Shown: positions 52,264 through 60,659 of the stretch, in pieces
Position numbering within the stretch: the first letter of the stretch is position 1
How the letters are laid out: each line of letters opens with the position of its first letter
Assembly: GCF_002563895.1 (NCBI RefSeq)
Contig: NZ_PDJB01000001.1
Coordinates: 3,641,501-3,705,500 of the forward strand
Reading direction: 5' to 3'
Length of the DNA: 64,000 bases
Source: Pseudomonas lurida
GTDB lineage: Bacteria > Pseudomonadota > Gammaproteobacteria > Pseudomonadales > Pseudomonadaceae
The notes under the pieces: model-generated
The model's database searches: none
The model's input: only the letters and a program-made list of their open reading frames with translations
What the model was told of the DNA's origin: nothing
Made by a program: the position numbers and the translations under genes

Positions 52264-53807
52264 GTGTTAGCTGGAGTAGGGTGAACAATCTGAGCCTTTA
52301 ATTTGCGATGCAGAACACGATGACAGTTGGCACACAGGCATCGCAATTGGTCTAGGGTTGTCTTGTGCTGCTCCCCCATATCTGCAACCTGGATCGCTTC
52401 ATGATGAACTTCAATACAAGCCACCCCAAAATCGCCATACGCTTCGACAGGATCTGTTCCGCACTCCTCGCAGAATAGCCGACCATGCGTCTTGATAAAT
52501 GAAGCTTTCTTGGCTTTAGAAAGACCCGGTGATCGTTCACGTTTCAGGTGGTACACCAGCTTGACTTGGCCCTCGGACCACTCCCTATCCTCGGTATCTA
52601 TGGGTATTTCGAGCGTCTCGACTTGCTCACCTTTGGGGATGATTTTGTAACCCGCAGCTTCCAACAGCTCGAAACAGACGGTCCCCTTTCCCGCAATAAA
52701 ATGCTTGGGCATCACCTTGAATCCCAACGCTTCTGTTGCAGCGAGACCGAAGACCTGCTTGGGAGCTAGTCTGGCATTCGCATCAACTAACAGGTCGTAG
52801 CCGATAGAGGGTCCAAAATCCTCTGCCAGCACACCTTGAAGGAGATATTGGACTGCTTTCCAAATGTACTCAGCAGTAACCTTACGTAACTCTTCCGCCG
52901 GCAAGCGAACATTGCCTGCCAGCCCAGTTCCGCCTACAGAAACTAAGGCTTGCGTTGCAATTACCGCTTCCAAATCAGGGGCGTCCAAGAAGCCAAAAAT
53001 TACGTTACCCAATGCAACTGAAACGGCCGCCAGATAGCAACCCTGGTTACCGTTACCATTTGGCTGAAGAGGTGAATTTTTTTTCGGCAAAAGTTTTACG
53101 ATTTTGTCGATGTTAGCTTTCGGCGAAATCGGACTAGTTAATGCGACCCAGTTGACCGACACCAACCACCCTGTAGCAGCCCAGCTTTCCCCAATCGTTC
53201 CAAATTCTTCAGGCTTCGGCGCTTCCGCGTAATTACTGATTGCTATGCCAACCGCTTTGATCAGGCCATCCGCGTAGGACACCACGACATCCCCCGGCTC
53301 CACCTGGGTCAAGTTGTCGTAAGTTTTGTTGCGGGCACCATTTTTACTGGTTTTCGGCGACCAAATGTAGCCACCTTCGAACTCAGCTTTAAAGGTCTGC
53401 TTATGGTTCACCCACCAAAATTTGTGCCGGGAGGTTACCGCGTCCTCAAAGTCTCGTAGGCGCGATGCCGAATGTTCTACCGCTTCTGGGGAAAAAAAAT
53501 CAGGATGCCTAACTACAACGGCTTCAAAAGCGAAATCCTGTAAACCAAGGCCGACTAGAGCTCTGTAGCCCTGCGTTTCTGCTTCACGGGTAACCACTCT
53601 CTCGACGCCCGGAACAATCCCATGTTCTTTCAGCATCCTCCATGTATAAGCAGCTGGCTGCCGCTTCCCATGTTTCTGGAGCAGTGTTTGCTCGTACGAC
53701 AGCACGGCAAGAATCGACTCGATCTCAGCCGATGAAGTTGCACCAAACTGCTCACGAGCGATGAGCTCTGCTTGTTGCTTCAGGGTTTCAAGCTTATGTG
53801 CGTCCAT
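52230..53807 (-). CDS. EVE-like / HNH endonuclease, putative modification-dependent restriction enzyme
   Basis: This is a 525-residue protein. After a helical N-terminal part, residues about 129-275 resemble an EVE/PUA-like domain (KFWWVNHKQTFKAEFEGGYI, PGDVVVSYADGLIKAVGIAI, SPLQPNGNGNQGCYLAAV). The C-terminal 80 residues are an HNH nuclease with a zinc-type frame: CEECGTDPVEAYGD, then CIEVHHEAIQV and LCANCHRVLH. EVE-like domains read modified bases, so cleavage of modified phage DNA is the likely role. The ATG at 53807 has GGAGAGAG upstream. The frame to 53930 is ignored. Confidence 0.85.
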   Translation of the reverse strand: MDAHKLETLKQQAELIAREQFGATSSAEIESILAVLSYEQTLLQKHGKRQPAAYTWRMLKEHGIVPGVERVVTREAETQGYRALVGLGLQDFAFEAVVVRHPDFFSPEAVEHSASRLRDFEDAVTSRHKFWWVNHKQTFKAEFEGGYIWSPKTSKNGARNKTYDNLTQVEPGDVVVSYADGLIKAVGIAISNYAEAPKPEEFGTIGESWAATGWLVSVNWVALTSPISPKANIDKIVKLLPKKNSPLQPNGNGNQGCYLAAVSVALGNVIFGFLDAPDLEAVIATQALVSVGGTGLAGNVRLPAEELRKVTAEYIWKAVQYLLQGVLAEDFGPSIGYDLLVDANARLAPKQVFGLAATEALGFKVMPKHFIAGKGTVCFELLEAAGYKIIPKGEQVETLEIPIDTEDREWSEGQVKLVYHLKRERSPGLSKAKKASFIKTHGRLFCEECGTDPVEAYGDFGVACIEVHHEAIQVADMGEQHKTTLDQLRCLCANCHRVLHRKLKAQIVHPTPANTQPDITSAAPG

Positions 53808-53990
53808 GTTTGCTCTCTCCGATGAGAAACAGAGTTTAAAGCAGATAGTGGCATTTCGACACACACACCTCTCAATACGTAATGCGCTAATCCTTACACG
53901 GTGCAATTGAAAAAATTCAGCGCTACGCACTGATCTACCCGCAATCCCTCCCCCTTCAAAGTCAGCCGCTATAGCGGCAAGGACGAAGTC

Positions 53991-54380
53991 ATGCCCGAAG
54001 AAAACAAAGACGACCTGGCTGCAGCTGACCGCAAGCTACTCATTCAGGCCGCGCAATCCGCCCGCATCGATATCGAACCGTGCACCTGCAGCGATCCTAA
54101 GTGGCCTTTCCGGCTGGCTGGCAAGTCCGGTGTCCGTGGACACTGGAACCCGCTCATAAACGACGGGGATGCGCTGCGCTTGGTGGTGGTCATGGGCCGC
54201 ATGGAGCGCCTGGGGGTGGCTATCCACATCGTCGAGCCGTTCGACGGCGACACCGGGCCTTACACCTGCGTGGACGCTGAGCGTTTCGGTGAGCACACCA
54301 TCTACCACCACGCCGATCCGTTCGGGGCGACTCGCCGCGCGATCGTCGAAGCCGCAGCTGAAATCGGGAGACGTTCATGA
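53991..54380 (+). CDS. Phage-type hypothetical protein
   Basis: This is a 129-residue protein. The pattern WNPLINDGDALRLVV and the C-terminal DPFGATRRAIVEAAAEIGR are typical of a small protein family found in early regions of Pseudomonas and Burkholderia phages. Its function is not established. It overlaps the next gene by 4 bp, the first link of a three-gene coupled set. Confidence 0.78.
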   Translation: MPEENKDDLAAADRKLLIQAAQSARIDIEPCTCSDPKWPFRLAGKSGVRGHWNPLINDGDALRLVVVMGRMERLGVAIHIVEPFDGDTGPYTCVDAERFGEHTIYHHADPFGATRRAIVEAAAEIGRRS

Positions 54381-54967
54381 CGGTAATCAAAGAACGCCCC
54401 ATCCTGTTCTCGGCGCCGATGGTGCGCGCCATCCCGGAAGGCCGGAAGACGGTCACCCGGCGGGCGGTGAAAGGCTCCGGCCTAAACTTCCTCGCCGACT
54501 TCACACCTGAATATGTCGCCCTGCCAGAGAATCGCTTCTGCCCGTACGGCAAGCCCGGCGACCGGCTGTGGGTGCGCGAGACATGGGCCCGTGTCGGCAA
54601 TTGCGATCCTGGCTACCTGACATTCGGAGCAACCTATCCCGACTGCCTGCCGCCGGATCTGGAAAACATCCCGGCCGCCAGCGACATTCGCTGGAAACCC
54701 AGCATCCATATGTTCCGCCGTGACAGCCGCATCCTGCTGGAGATCACCGACGTGCGCGTCGAGCGGCTGCAGGACATCAGCCGAGCGGATATCCGCGCCG
54801 AAGGCCTTCAGTGCCCGCCAGAACTGGGCAGTGATGACGTGTCGCCGAATTACCGCGACTGGTACCCGGCAGCTTGGCGGGAATTGTGGGAATCGATCAA
54901 CGGCGACGACAGCTGGACTGCCAACCCGTGGGTCTGGGTGGTCGAGTTCAAGCGGGTGACGCCATGA
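54377..54967 (+). CDS. Phage protein with ASCH/PUA-like fold (annotated as morphogenetic protein in phages)
   Basis: This is a 196-residue protein. RPILFSAPMVRAIPEGRKTV followed by TRR, the WVRETWARVG segment and ITDVRVERLQDISRADIRAE match a phage family with a PUA/ASCH-like beta-barrel, which suggests RNA or nucleotide binding. It is overlapped on both sides by 4 bp (ATGA) and is therefore translationally coupled. Confidence 0.82.
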   Translation: MTVIKERPILFSAPMVRAIPEGRKTVTRRAVKGSGLNFLADFTPEYVALPENRFCPYGKPGDRLWVRETWARVGNCDPGYLTFGATYPDCLPPDLENIPAASDIRWKPSIHMFRRDSRILLEITDVRVERLQDISRADIRAEGLQCPPELGSDDVSPNYRDWYPAAWRELWESINGDDSWTANPWVWVVEFKRVTP

Positions 54968-55314
54968 TCGCCGCACCGCGAAGCGTACCGGACGCTGGCA
55001 CCGGGATGCTGCCTATTCGCCTTCAACGGCATGGAGCGCCCGGCGAGGTGTATCCGTGCCCGACTCATACCGGCGACAGCTGCTCCTACTGCGGTGGCAC
55101 TGGCATCCGCGCCATCTGCAACAAGACGGATTGCCATGAGCATGGGTGCCAAGGCGGTTGTTCGCGCAGCGCCGAGGACTATCGAACCCAGCAGCTGCAC
55201 AAATCGCGAGAGGAGGCAAAGCCATGTTCGCCACCCTCTGGTTCGCCTACGTGTTCACTTGACTACGGAAGTCAACACCATCAAGAAGAGACCCTCAATG
55301 TCACGCAGACTTAA
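54964..55314 (+). CDS. Small cysteine-rich phage-type protein
   Basis: This frame encodes 116 residues from ATG at 54964, overlapping the previous stop (ATGA). It has two zinc-finger-like groups: YPCPTHTGDSCSYCGGTGI and ICNKTDCHEHGCQGGC. Small zinc-ribbon proteins like this are frequent in phage accessory regions. The last 40 residues look low in conservation. No function is assigned. Confidence 0.65.
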   Translation: MIAAPRSVPDAGTGMLPIRLQRHGAPGEVYPCPTHTGDSCSYCGGTGIRAICNKTDCHEHGCQGGCSRSAEDYRTQQLHKSREEAKPCSPPSGSPTCSLDYGSQHHQEETLNVTQT

Positions 55315-55330
55315 GCAAGTCTGAAGTGCG

Positions 55331-55666
55331 TCAACTCAGCAGTTTTTTTAGGGCCAGTAGATCGCTGAGAAGATATGAGCAGCCTATTACTAGGACGGCA
55401 GCTATACAAATGATAACGACCCCTGAGAAGCACAAATAAACAAAGCGCAAGTCGCCAAAGTCGTTTTTCTGATCCCCCCAGAGTACAACCTGGACAGAGC
55501 CGAACAGGCAACCGATGCCCAACAATACGACACTCATAGTTGCCGCCACCGACCAGGCAACTTGTCTGATATTCAAGTCATCGACCATCGCATTCGCAGT
55601 CAGTAACGACATCCCCGTAATTGAAGCCACAGAGCTAACAACGCTTAACACCTCAGACCACTTCAT
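55331..55666 (-). CDS. Small membrane protein of unknown function
   Basis: This is a 111-residue protein with three or four predicted helices (ITGMSLLTANAMV, WSVAATMSVVLLGIGCLFGS, FVYLCFSGVVIICIAAVLVI). GGAGCGGAT precedes the ATG. It is A+T-richer than core genes. It lies opposite to the phage-type genes, as moron genes often do, and could be a superinfection-exclusion or toxin-like protein; this is speculation. Confidence 0.65.
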   Translation of the reverse strand: MKWSEVLSVVSSVASITGMSLLTANAMVDDLNIRQVAWSVAATMSVVLLGIGCLFGSVQVVLWGDQKNDFGDLRFVYLCFSGVVIICIAAVLVIGCSYLLSDLLALKKLLS

Positions 55667-55802
55667 ATCCGCTCCTTAGAATTTGGCTGCGGATGTTCGC
55701 ATAAAACAAATGAAAACCCACCTTCTGCCGCCCAGCGCGGCAAAGACATCACATGAAAATCATCAAAACAGCGCCGCCCACTACGGGCAGCGGGAGGTAG
55801 GC

Positions 55803-56045
55803 ATGCAAGCAGAGATCCTGTCGGACGACGAGCTCGCCGACCTAACCGGCTACAAGCAGCGCGCTCACCAGCGCAAATGGCTGAAAGACCGAAACTGGGT
55901 ATTCATCGAGAGCCGTGGCGGCCGCCCTCTGGTGGGCCATATGTTCGCGCGCATGAAGCTGGGCATGATCAACGCCGCAATTGCAGATCAAAACCCGCCG
56001 CCGACGCGTCCGGCTTGGACGCCTGATTTCTCCAGAGTGAACTGA
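55803..56045 (+). CDS. DUF4224 protein, excisionase-like
   Basis: This is an 80-residue protein with SDDELADLTGYKQRAHQRKW and LKDRNWVFIESRGGRPLVG, the DUF4224 pattern. Such proteins lie directly upstream of tyrosine integrases in Pseudomonas prophages and are thought to be recombination directionality factors. Here the integrase starts 1 bp after its stop. The ATG at 55803 was chosen; upstream in-frame codons lack a ribosome site. Confidence 0.85.
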   Translation: MQAEILSDDELADLTGYKQRAHQRKWLKDRNWVFIESRGGRPLVGHMFARMKLGMINAAIADQNPPPTRPAWTPDFSRVN

Positions 56046-56046
56046 T

Positions 56047-57096
56047 ATGCGCCCCCGGAACACGGAAAACAGGGACTTGCCGCCAGGAATGGTGCGCCGT
56101 AAGCGCCCAAGGAAAAATGGCAAGGTCTGGATCGGCTACTACTACCGCGACTCAGCGGGTAAAGAGATCCCGCTTGGAACAGACCTTAGCAAAGCCCGGC
56201 TGAAGTGGGCCGAACTGGAGGCCAAAGAAAAGCCTGCCGATCTGACAACAATGAAGGGCATCTTCGACCGATATGTGCGCGACGTCATCCCAAAAAAGGC
56301 GGAGCGGACCCAGAAGGACAACATGGCCGAGCTGAAACAGCTTCGTCCTACGTTTGATGAGGCGCCTATCGACTCAATTACCCCGTTCAACATCGCCGGC
56401 TATCGTGATGCCCGTTCAGCAAAGGTTCGCGCCAACCGCGAGATCGCGCTCCTGTCCCACGTGTTCAACATGGCCAGGGAGTGGGGGCTCACCGAAAGAG
56501 AGAACCCATGCCAGGGGATCAGGAAGAACAAGGAGGCGCCCAGGGATTACTACGCCAACGCGGCTGTTTGGGATGCCGTCTACGCGGTTGCCGAACAAGA
56601 ACTCAAGGAAGCCATGGACCTGGCCTATTTGACCGGACAGCGGCCTGCTGACGTGCTGATCATGCGCAGCGACGATACCGAGGGTGACTACTTCCTAGTA
56701 ACGCAGGGCAAGACCGGCCAGAAGCTTCGAATCCTGATGCGTACGGAAGACGGGGAAAACAGCTTGGGGAGATTGGTCAGGGACATTAGCGAAAGGAATG
56801 TCGGTCATTCGTCCAAGTACCTGTTGATCAACAGACACGGAAAGCGGATGACGAAGGGGATGTTGCGCTTGCGCTGGGACAAGGCGCGGGAAAAAGCCCA
56901 GCAGAACGCCATCGAACAAGGCGACCCGCTGCTTGCGGCCAAGATTGGCGGGTTTCAGTTCCGCGACATCCGGCCGAAGGCCGCGTCGGAAATCATCGAT
57001 ATCGGGGATGCCAGCCTGCTGCTGGGACACAGCAAACAGGAGATCACAAAGCGGGTTTACAGGAGGATTGGCGCGACCGCGAAACCGTCCAAATAG
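56047..57096 (+). CDS. int: Tyrosine site-specific integrase
   Basis: This is a 349-residue integrase. The N-terminal arm-binding part has VWIGYYYRDSAGKEIPLGTD, the core-binding part runs to about residue 155, and the catalytic domain has Arg in LTGQRPADVL, FQFRDIRPKAASE for the second box, LLGHSK and the nucleophile in VYRRIG. The usual His of the H-x-x-R box is replaced (FRDIR), as in several phage integrases. It points at tRNA-Ser, 116 bp away, the target site. Confidence 0.93.
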   Translation: MRPRNTENRDLPPGMVRRKRPRKNGKVWIGYYYRDSAGKEIPLGTDLSKARLKWAELEAKEKPADLTTMKGIFDRYVRDVIPKKAERTQKDNMAELKQLRPTFDEAPIDSITPFNIAGYRDARSAKVRANREIALLSHVFNMAREWGLTERENPCQGIRKNKEAPRDYYANAAVWDAVYAVAEQELKEAMDLAYLTGQRPADVLIMRSDDTEGDYFLVTQGKTGQKLRILMRTEDGENSLGRLVRDISERNVGHSSKYLLINRHGKRMTKGMLRLRWDKAREKAQQNAIEQGDPLLAAKIGGFQFRDIRPKAASEIIDIGDASLLLGHSKQEITKRVYRRIGATAKPSK

Positions 57097-57175
57097 GCAA
57101 AGTTTCGGAACCCCTACCCGAAAGTTTCGGAACTCCAGCCAAAAGCAGAAGAAACCTTCTCAAACCCCAGATACG

Positions 57176-57201
57176 AAAAAGCCCCGAATAATCGAGGCCT
57201 T
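57176..57201 (-). terminator. Terminator of tRNA-Ser
   Basis: On the minus strand AAGGCCTCGA and TCGGGGCTTTTTC form a stem with one mismatch around TTAT, followed by five Ts. It lies 12 bases past the tRNA 3' end. Confidence 0.75.
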
Positions 57202-57211
57202 ATCGTTTAAT

Positions 57212-57273
57212 TTGGCGGGAAACCAGGGATTCGAACCCTGGAGACGCTATTAACGTCCGCCGGTTTTCAAGAC
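57212..57273. repeat. Right attachment repeat (attR-like), inside tRNA-Ser
   Basis: These 62 bases are identical to 43951-44012. They cover the 3' end, T-arm, variable arm and most of the anticodon arm of the tRNA gene, so insertion leaves the tRNA functional. Confidence 0.93.
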
Positions 57274-57303
57274 CGGTGCATTCAACCACTCTGCCAATTT
57301 CCC
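57213..57303 (-). tRNA. tRNA-Ser (anticodon TGA)
   Basis: The minus strand reads GGGAAATTGGCAGAGTGGTT at the 5' end and closes with CCCGCCA. The anticodon arm is CCGGT-CTTGAAA-ACCGG, giving anticodon TGA, and the long variable arm (GGACGTTAATAGCGTC) is that of a class II tRNA. CCA is encoded. It reads UCA and related serine codons and is the integration target of the island. Confidence 0.96.
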
Positions 57304-57455
57304 TTGTGCATCACAGGATTATAGTAGCCGATCCCGTCTCAGCGGGCGCCATAATACCCGAATGAAACACACTGTCAAACTCTCGGCATCGCTTGTTACA
57401 GAGCGTCTGTTATGATCTTTGCGACTGAACGTTTCAAAACCGAAGGAGTGTCGCC

Positions 57456-58127
57456 ATGCGCGAACAGAATTACGCAGTGAATGGCAACGCGCAGGCTGAG
57501 CAGCTTGAAGTCAGCCGCGTGTTGCGCAACACCTATGGCTTGCTCGCCCTTACCCTCGCATTCAGCGGCGTGATGGCGTTCGTGGCCCAACAGATGCGCG
57601 TCGGCTACCCGAATATCTTTGTCGTGCTGATCGGCTTCTATGGTCTGTTCTTCCTGACCAACAAGCTGCGTGACTCGGCCTGGGGCCTGGTGTCGGCATT
57701 TGCCTTGACCGGTTTCATGGGCTTTATCCTCGGCCCGATCCTCAACCGTTACCTCGGCATGGCCGGTGGTGCGGAAGTGGTGAGCTCGGCGTTTGCCATG
57801 ACGGCCCTGGTGTTTGGTGGTCTGTCGGCCTACGTGCTGATCACCCGCAAGGACATGAGCTTCCTGGGCGGCTTCATCACCGCAGGTTTCTTCGTGCTGC
57901 TGGCAGCCGTGGTTGCGGGCATGTTCTTCCAGATCAGCGGCCTGCAACTGGCGATCAGCGCAGGTTTTGTGCTGTTTTCCTCGGTGTGCATCCTGTTCCA
58001 GACCAGCGCGATCATCCACGGTGGTGAGCGTAACTACATCATGGCGACTGTCAGCCTGTATGTGTCGATCTACAACCTGTTCATCAGCCTGTTGCAGATC
58101 TTCGGCATCATGAGCCGCGACGACTGA
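57456..58127 (+). CDS. Bax inhibitor-1/YccA family membrane protein
   Basis: This is a 223-residue inner-membrane protein with seven predicted helices. FSGVMAFVAQQM at the start, MTALVFGGLSAYVLITRKDM in the middle and YVSIYNLFISLLQIFGIMSR at the end match the BI-1/YccA family. E. coli YccA modulates the FtsH protease; the role here is inferred. The start has GAAGGAGTG upstream, and a strong terminator follows. Confidence 0.92.
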   Translation: MREQNYAVNGNAQAEQLEVSRVLRNTYGLLALTLAFSGVMAFVAQQMRVGYPNIFVVLIGFYGLFFLTNKLRDSAWGLVSAFALTGFMGFILGPILNRYLGMAGGAEVVSSAFAMTALVFGGLSAYVLITRKDMSFLGGFITAGFFVLLAAVVAGMFFQISGLQLAISAGFVLFSSVCILFQTSAIIHGGERNYIMATVSLYVSIYNLFISLLQIFGIMSRDD

Positions 58128-58144
58128 TCACCAGCGCAATAAAA

Positions 58145-58176
58145 AATGCCCCGCATCGAAAGATACGGGGCATTTT
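58145..58176. terminator. Bidirectional rho-independent terminator
   Basis: AATGCCCCGCATC and GATACGGGGCATT form a long stem with one mismatch around GAAA, with T-runs on both sides. It separates the convergent Bax-inhibitor and murB transcripts. Confidence 0.9.
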
Positions 58177-58208
58177 TATTGTCTACCCTATCAGGCAGGA
58201 CCAACCGA

Positions 58209-59228
58209 TCAGTACTGGTTGGGTTCCATTTCCAGCTCTACCTTGAAGCGCTCTGCAATGTCCTGCTGGATGCGCCGGGCCAGGTTGGCGATATCGTGCC
58301 CCGAGGCACCGCCATAGTTGACCAGCACCAGCGCCTGTAGCTTGTGAACGCCGGCATCACCGTCACGAAAGCCCTTCCAGCCGGCCTTGTCGATCAGCCA
58401 GCCGGCCGCGAGCTTCATCTGCCCATCGGCCTGCGGATACGCCACCAGGTCCGGGTACAGCGCCTGCAGCTCAGCCGCCAGCACGTGGGACACCAAGGGG
58501 TTCTTGAAGAAGCTCCCGGCATTGCCAAGCTCTGCCGGGTCCGGCAGTTTTTCCCGGCGAATGCTGCAGATTGCACGGCTGACGTCGCTCGGCGTCGCCT
58601 CGGTGATCCCCTGCCCCGCCAGGCGCTGCTGCACCGGGCCGTAGTCGAGCTTGAGGTGGCTGGCGCGGCTCAGGGCGAAACGCACGCGCAGGATCAACCA
58701 ACGCCCGGTCTCGTGCTTGAACAGGCTGTCGCGGTAGGCGAAGTTGCATTCTTCCAGGCTGAAGTCGCGCAGTTCGCCGGTATGGCGATCCAGGGCGGTG
58801 AGGCCGGCGAATACATCCTTGATCTCCACACCGTAGGCGCCGATATTCTGCATGGGCGCTGCGCCCACGGTGCCAGGGATGAGGCTGAGGTTTTCCAGGC
58901 CGCAGAAACCCTGCTCCAGGGTCCACAACACGAAGGGATGCCAGGCTTCGCCCGCTTCGGCCTCGACTACCACCTGCAGGCCGTCATCATGCAGCACACG
59001 GATGCCTTGAGTGGCCATGCGCAGGACCAGCGCCTGGACATCCTGGGTCAGCAGCAGGTTGCTGCCACCACCGATGACCAGCAGCGGCACCTTGTGCGCG
59101 GTGGCGTAAGTCAGAGCCTCCCGCACATCGCTGTCGCTGTGGGCCTCGGCGAACAGCTGGGCACGGACATCAATGCCAAAACTGTTGAATGGCTTGAGCG
59201 ATACCTGCGCAAGCACCTGCAAGGTCAT
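58209..59228 (-). CDS. murB: UDP-N-acetylenolpyruvoylglucosamine reductase
   Basis: This is a 339-residue type I MurB. The FAD-binding part has LLVIGGGSNLLLTQDVQALV, and the substrate part has IPGTVGAAPMQNIGAYGVEI and AYRDSLFK. A catalytic serine lies in GNAGSFFKNP, with a glutamate expected further on. It reduces the enolpyruvyl group with NADPH to make UDP-MurNAc for peptidoglycan. The start overlaps the phosphatase stop by 4 bp. Confidence 0.97.
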   Translation of the reverse strand: MTLQVLAQVSLKPFNSFGIDVRAQLFAEAHSDSDVREALTYATAHKVPLLVIGGGSNLLLTQDVQALVLRMATQGIRVLHDDGLQVVVEAEAGEAWHPFVLWTLEQGFCGLENLSLIPGTVGAAPMQNIGAYGVEIKDVFAGLTALDRHTGELRDFSLEECNFAYRDSLFKHETGRWLILRVRFALSRASHLKLDYGPVQQRLAGQGITEATPSDVSRAICSIRREKLPDPAELGNAGSFFKNPLVSHVLAAELQALYPDLVAYPQADGQMKLAAGWLIDKAGWKGFRDGDAGVHKLQALVLVNYGGASGHDIANLARRIQQDIAERFKVELEMEPNQY

Positions 59229-59689
59229 AACCGCCCCTTCAATTCGATCACCAATAAATCACAGGCACGTTCGATCAAGTCCAGGACCCGCTCGAAGCCT
59301 TGTTCACCTTCGTAGTACGGGTCGGGCACTTCGTCCACTTCGGCCTCGTAACGGCGCAGGAACAGGTCCAGCTCCGCCTTGCCCTGGCTTGGCTGCATGG
59401 CCTTGAGGTTGCGCAGGTTGCTGTGGTCCATGGCCAGGATCAGGTCATAGCGCGCAAAGTCGGCGCGGGAGACCTGCTGGGCACGCTGGGCCGACAGGTC
59501 GTAACCGCGCACCAACGCCGCGCGCTGGCTGCGTTGGTCCGGCGGGTTGCCGATATGCCATTCACCCGTGCCGGCGGACGCTACATCCACCTGCCCTGCC
59601 AGCCCGGCTTCGCGCAATTTATGGCGCAGTACACCCTCTGCGGTGGGCGAGCGACAGATATTGCCTAGGCAGACAAACAGAACCTCCAT
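59225..59689 (-). CDS. Low-molecular-weight protein tyrosine phosphatase
   Basis: This is a 154-residue phosphatase with the P-loop VCLGNICRSPTAEGV at the N-terminus and the general-acid aspartate in EVPDPYYEG. It dephosphorylates protein tyrosines, in some bacteria regulating exopolysaccharide kinases. It is coupled to kdsB upstream (1-bp overlap) and murB downstream (4-bp overlap). Confidence 0.95.
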   Translation of the reverse strand: MEVLFVCLGNICRSPTAEGVLRHKLREAGLAGQVDVASAGTGEWHIGNPPDQRSQRAALVRGYDLSAQRAQQVSRADFARYDLILAMDHSNLRNLKAMQPSQGKAELDLFLRRYEAEVDEVPDPYYEGEQGFERVLDLIERACDLLVIELKGRL

Positions 59690-60453
59690 CAGGCCCCCAG
59701 CAGGCGACGGACGCGCTCAAGGTCTTCGAAGGTATCGACACCGGCCGGCGGTGCTTCCAGCGCATCGCCCACGTGGATGCGCACGCCATGCCACAGCGCC
59801 CGCAGTTGCTCCAGGGACTCGGTGTTTTCCAGCCAGCACGGGCCCCAGCTGACGAAGTCATGCAGGAAGCCAGCGCGGTAGGCGTAAATGCCAATATGGC
59901 GACGATATGGCACGCCCTCTGGCAACACGTCGGGACTCTTGGCGAACGCGTCCCGCGCCCAAGGCAGGACTGAACGACTGAACGTCAACGCCAGGCCATT
60001 GATATCGGTGACCACTTTGACCACGCCCCGGTTGAGCAGCGTATCAATGTCCTCGATCGGTTCGGACAGGGTCGCCATGCGCGCTTCGCCATGGGCGGCC
60101 AGGTTGGCGGCCACCTGGTCGATCACACTCGGCGGGATCAACGGCTCGTCACCTTGCACGTTGACCACGATGGCATCAGGCGCCAGCCCGAGTTTGGTCG
60201 CCACTTCAGCAAGGCGGTCGGTGCCAGAGTTGTGGTCTTCGCGCGTCAGCACTGCGTCGGCACCAAAGCCTTTGCAGGCTTCGATGATGCGCGGATCATC
60301 AGTGGCGACGACCACGCGCTCGGCGCTGCTTTTGCAGGCCTGTTCCCACACCAGCTGGATCATTGGCTTGTCGCCGATCAATTGCAGCGGCTTGCCCGGC
60401 AGGCGGGTCGACGCATAGCGGGAGGGAATGACAACGGTAAAGGCTGTGGTCAT
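59689..60453 (-). CDS. kdsB: 3-deoxy-manno-octulosonate cytidylyltransferase
   Basis: This is a 254-residue enzyme with the N-terminal [20 protein letters not shown] and the QGDEPLIPP motif, both diagnostic of KdsB. It activates Kdo with CTP for lipopolysaccharide core synthesis. Its start overlaps the stop of the Trm112-like gene by 4 bp. It sits with lpxK and murB in the usual Pseudomonas envelope operon. Confidence 0.97.
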   Translation of the reverse strand: MTTAFTVVIPSRYASTRLPGKPLQLIGDKPMIQLVWEQACKSSAERVVVATDDPRIIEACKGFGADAVLTREDHNSGTDRLAEVATKLGLAPDAIVVNVQGDEPLIPPSVIDQVAANLAAHGEARMATLSEPIEDIDTLLNRGVVKVVTDINGLALTFSRSVLPWARDAFAKSPDVLPEGVPYRRHIGIYAYRAGFLHDFVSWGPCWLENTESLEQLRALWHGVRIHVGDALEAPPAGVDTFEDLERVRRLLGA

Positions 60454-60635
60454 TTATCCAGGCGCTCATCGGTGGTCAGGGTGCGGGCTTCGCTTTCCAG
60501 CATCACCGGGATGCCGTCACGGATCGGGTAAGCCAGGCCGGCGCCTTTGCTGATCAGCTCGGTTTTGTCGGCGCTGAGCTTGAGCGGGCCTTTGCAGATC
60601 GGGCAAGCGAGGATGTCGAGCAGTTTGGTGTCCAT
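60450..60635 (-). CDS. Trm112 family protein
   Basis: This is a 61-residue protein beginning [20 protein letters not shown], the zinc-ribbon-like start of the Trm112/YcaR family. Only the CPIC cysteine pair is present, as in bacterial members. It may stabilise methyltransferases. It is always found between lpxK and kdsB in Pseudomonas. Confidence 0.93.
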   Translation of the reverse strand: MDTKLLDILACPICKGPLKLSADKTELISKGAGLAYPIRDGIPVMLESEARTLTTDERLDK

Positions 60636-60659
60636 GAGTGTTTCCTGGATAGAAGCGGT

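Larger units (their letters stand above)
43951..57273. mobile_element. Integrative island in tRNA-Ser(UGA), 13.3 kb
   Basis: A 62-bp perfect direct repeat of the tRNA-Ser 3' part bounds this segment (43951-44012 and 57212-57273). A tyrosine integrase and a DUF4224 gene lie next to the right repeat, with the tRNA left intact. The interior carries phage-type accessory genes, a nuclease, a chemoreceptor, an IS remnant and NdpA, but no capsid, tail or conjugation genes. It is best seen as a phage-derived or satellite-like genomic island. Confidence 0.88.
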
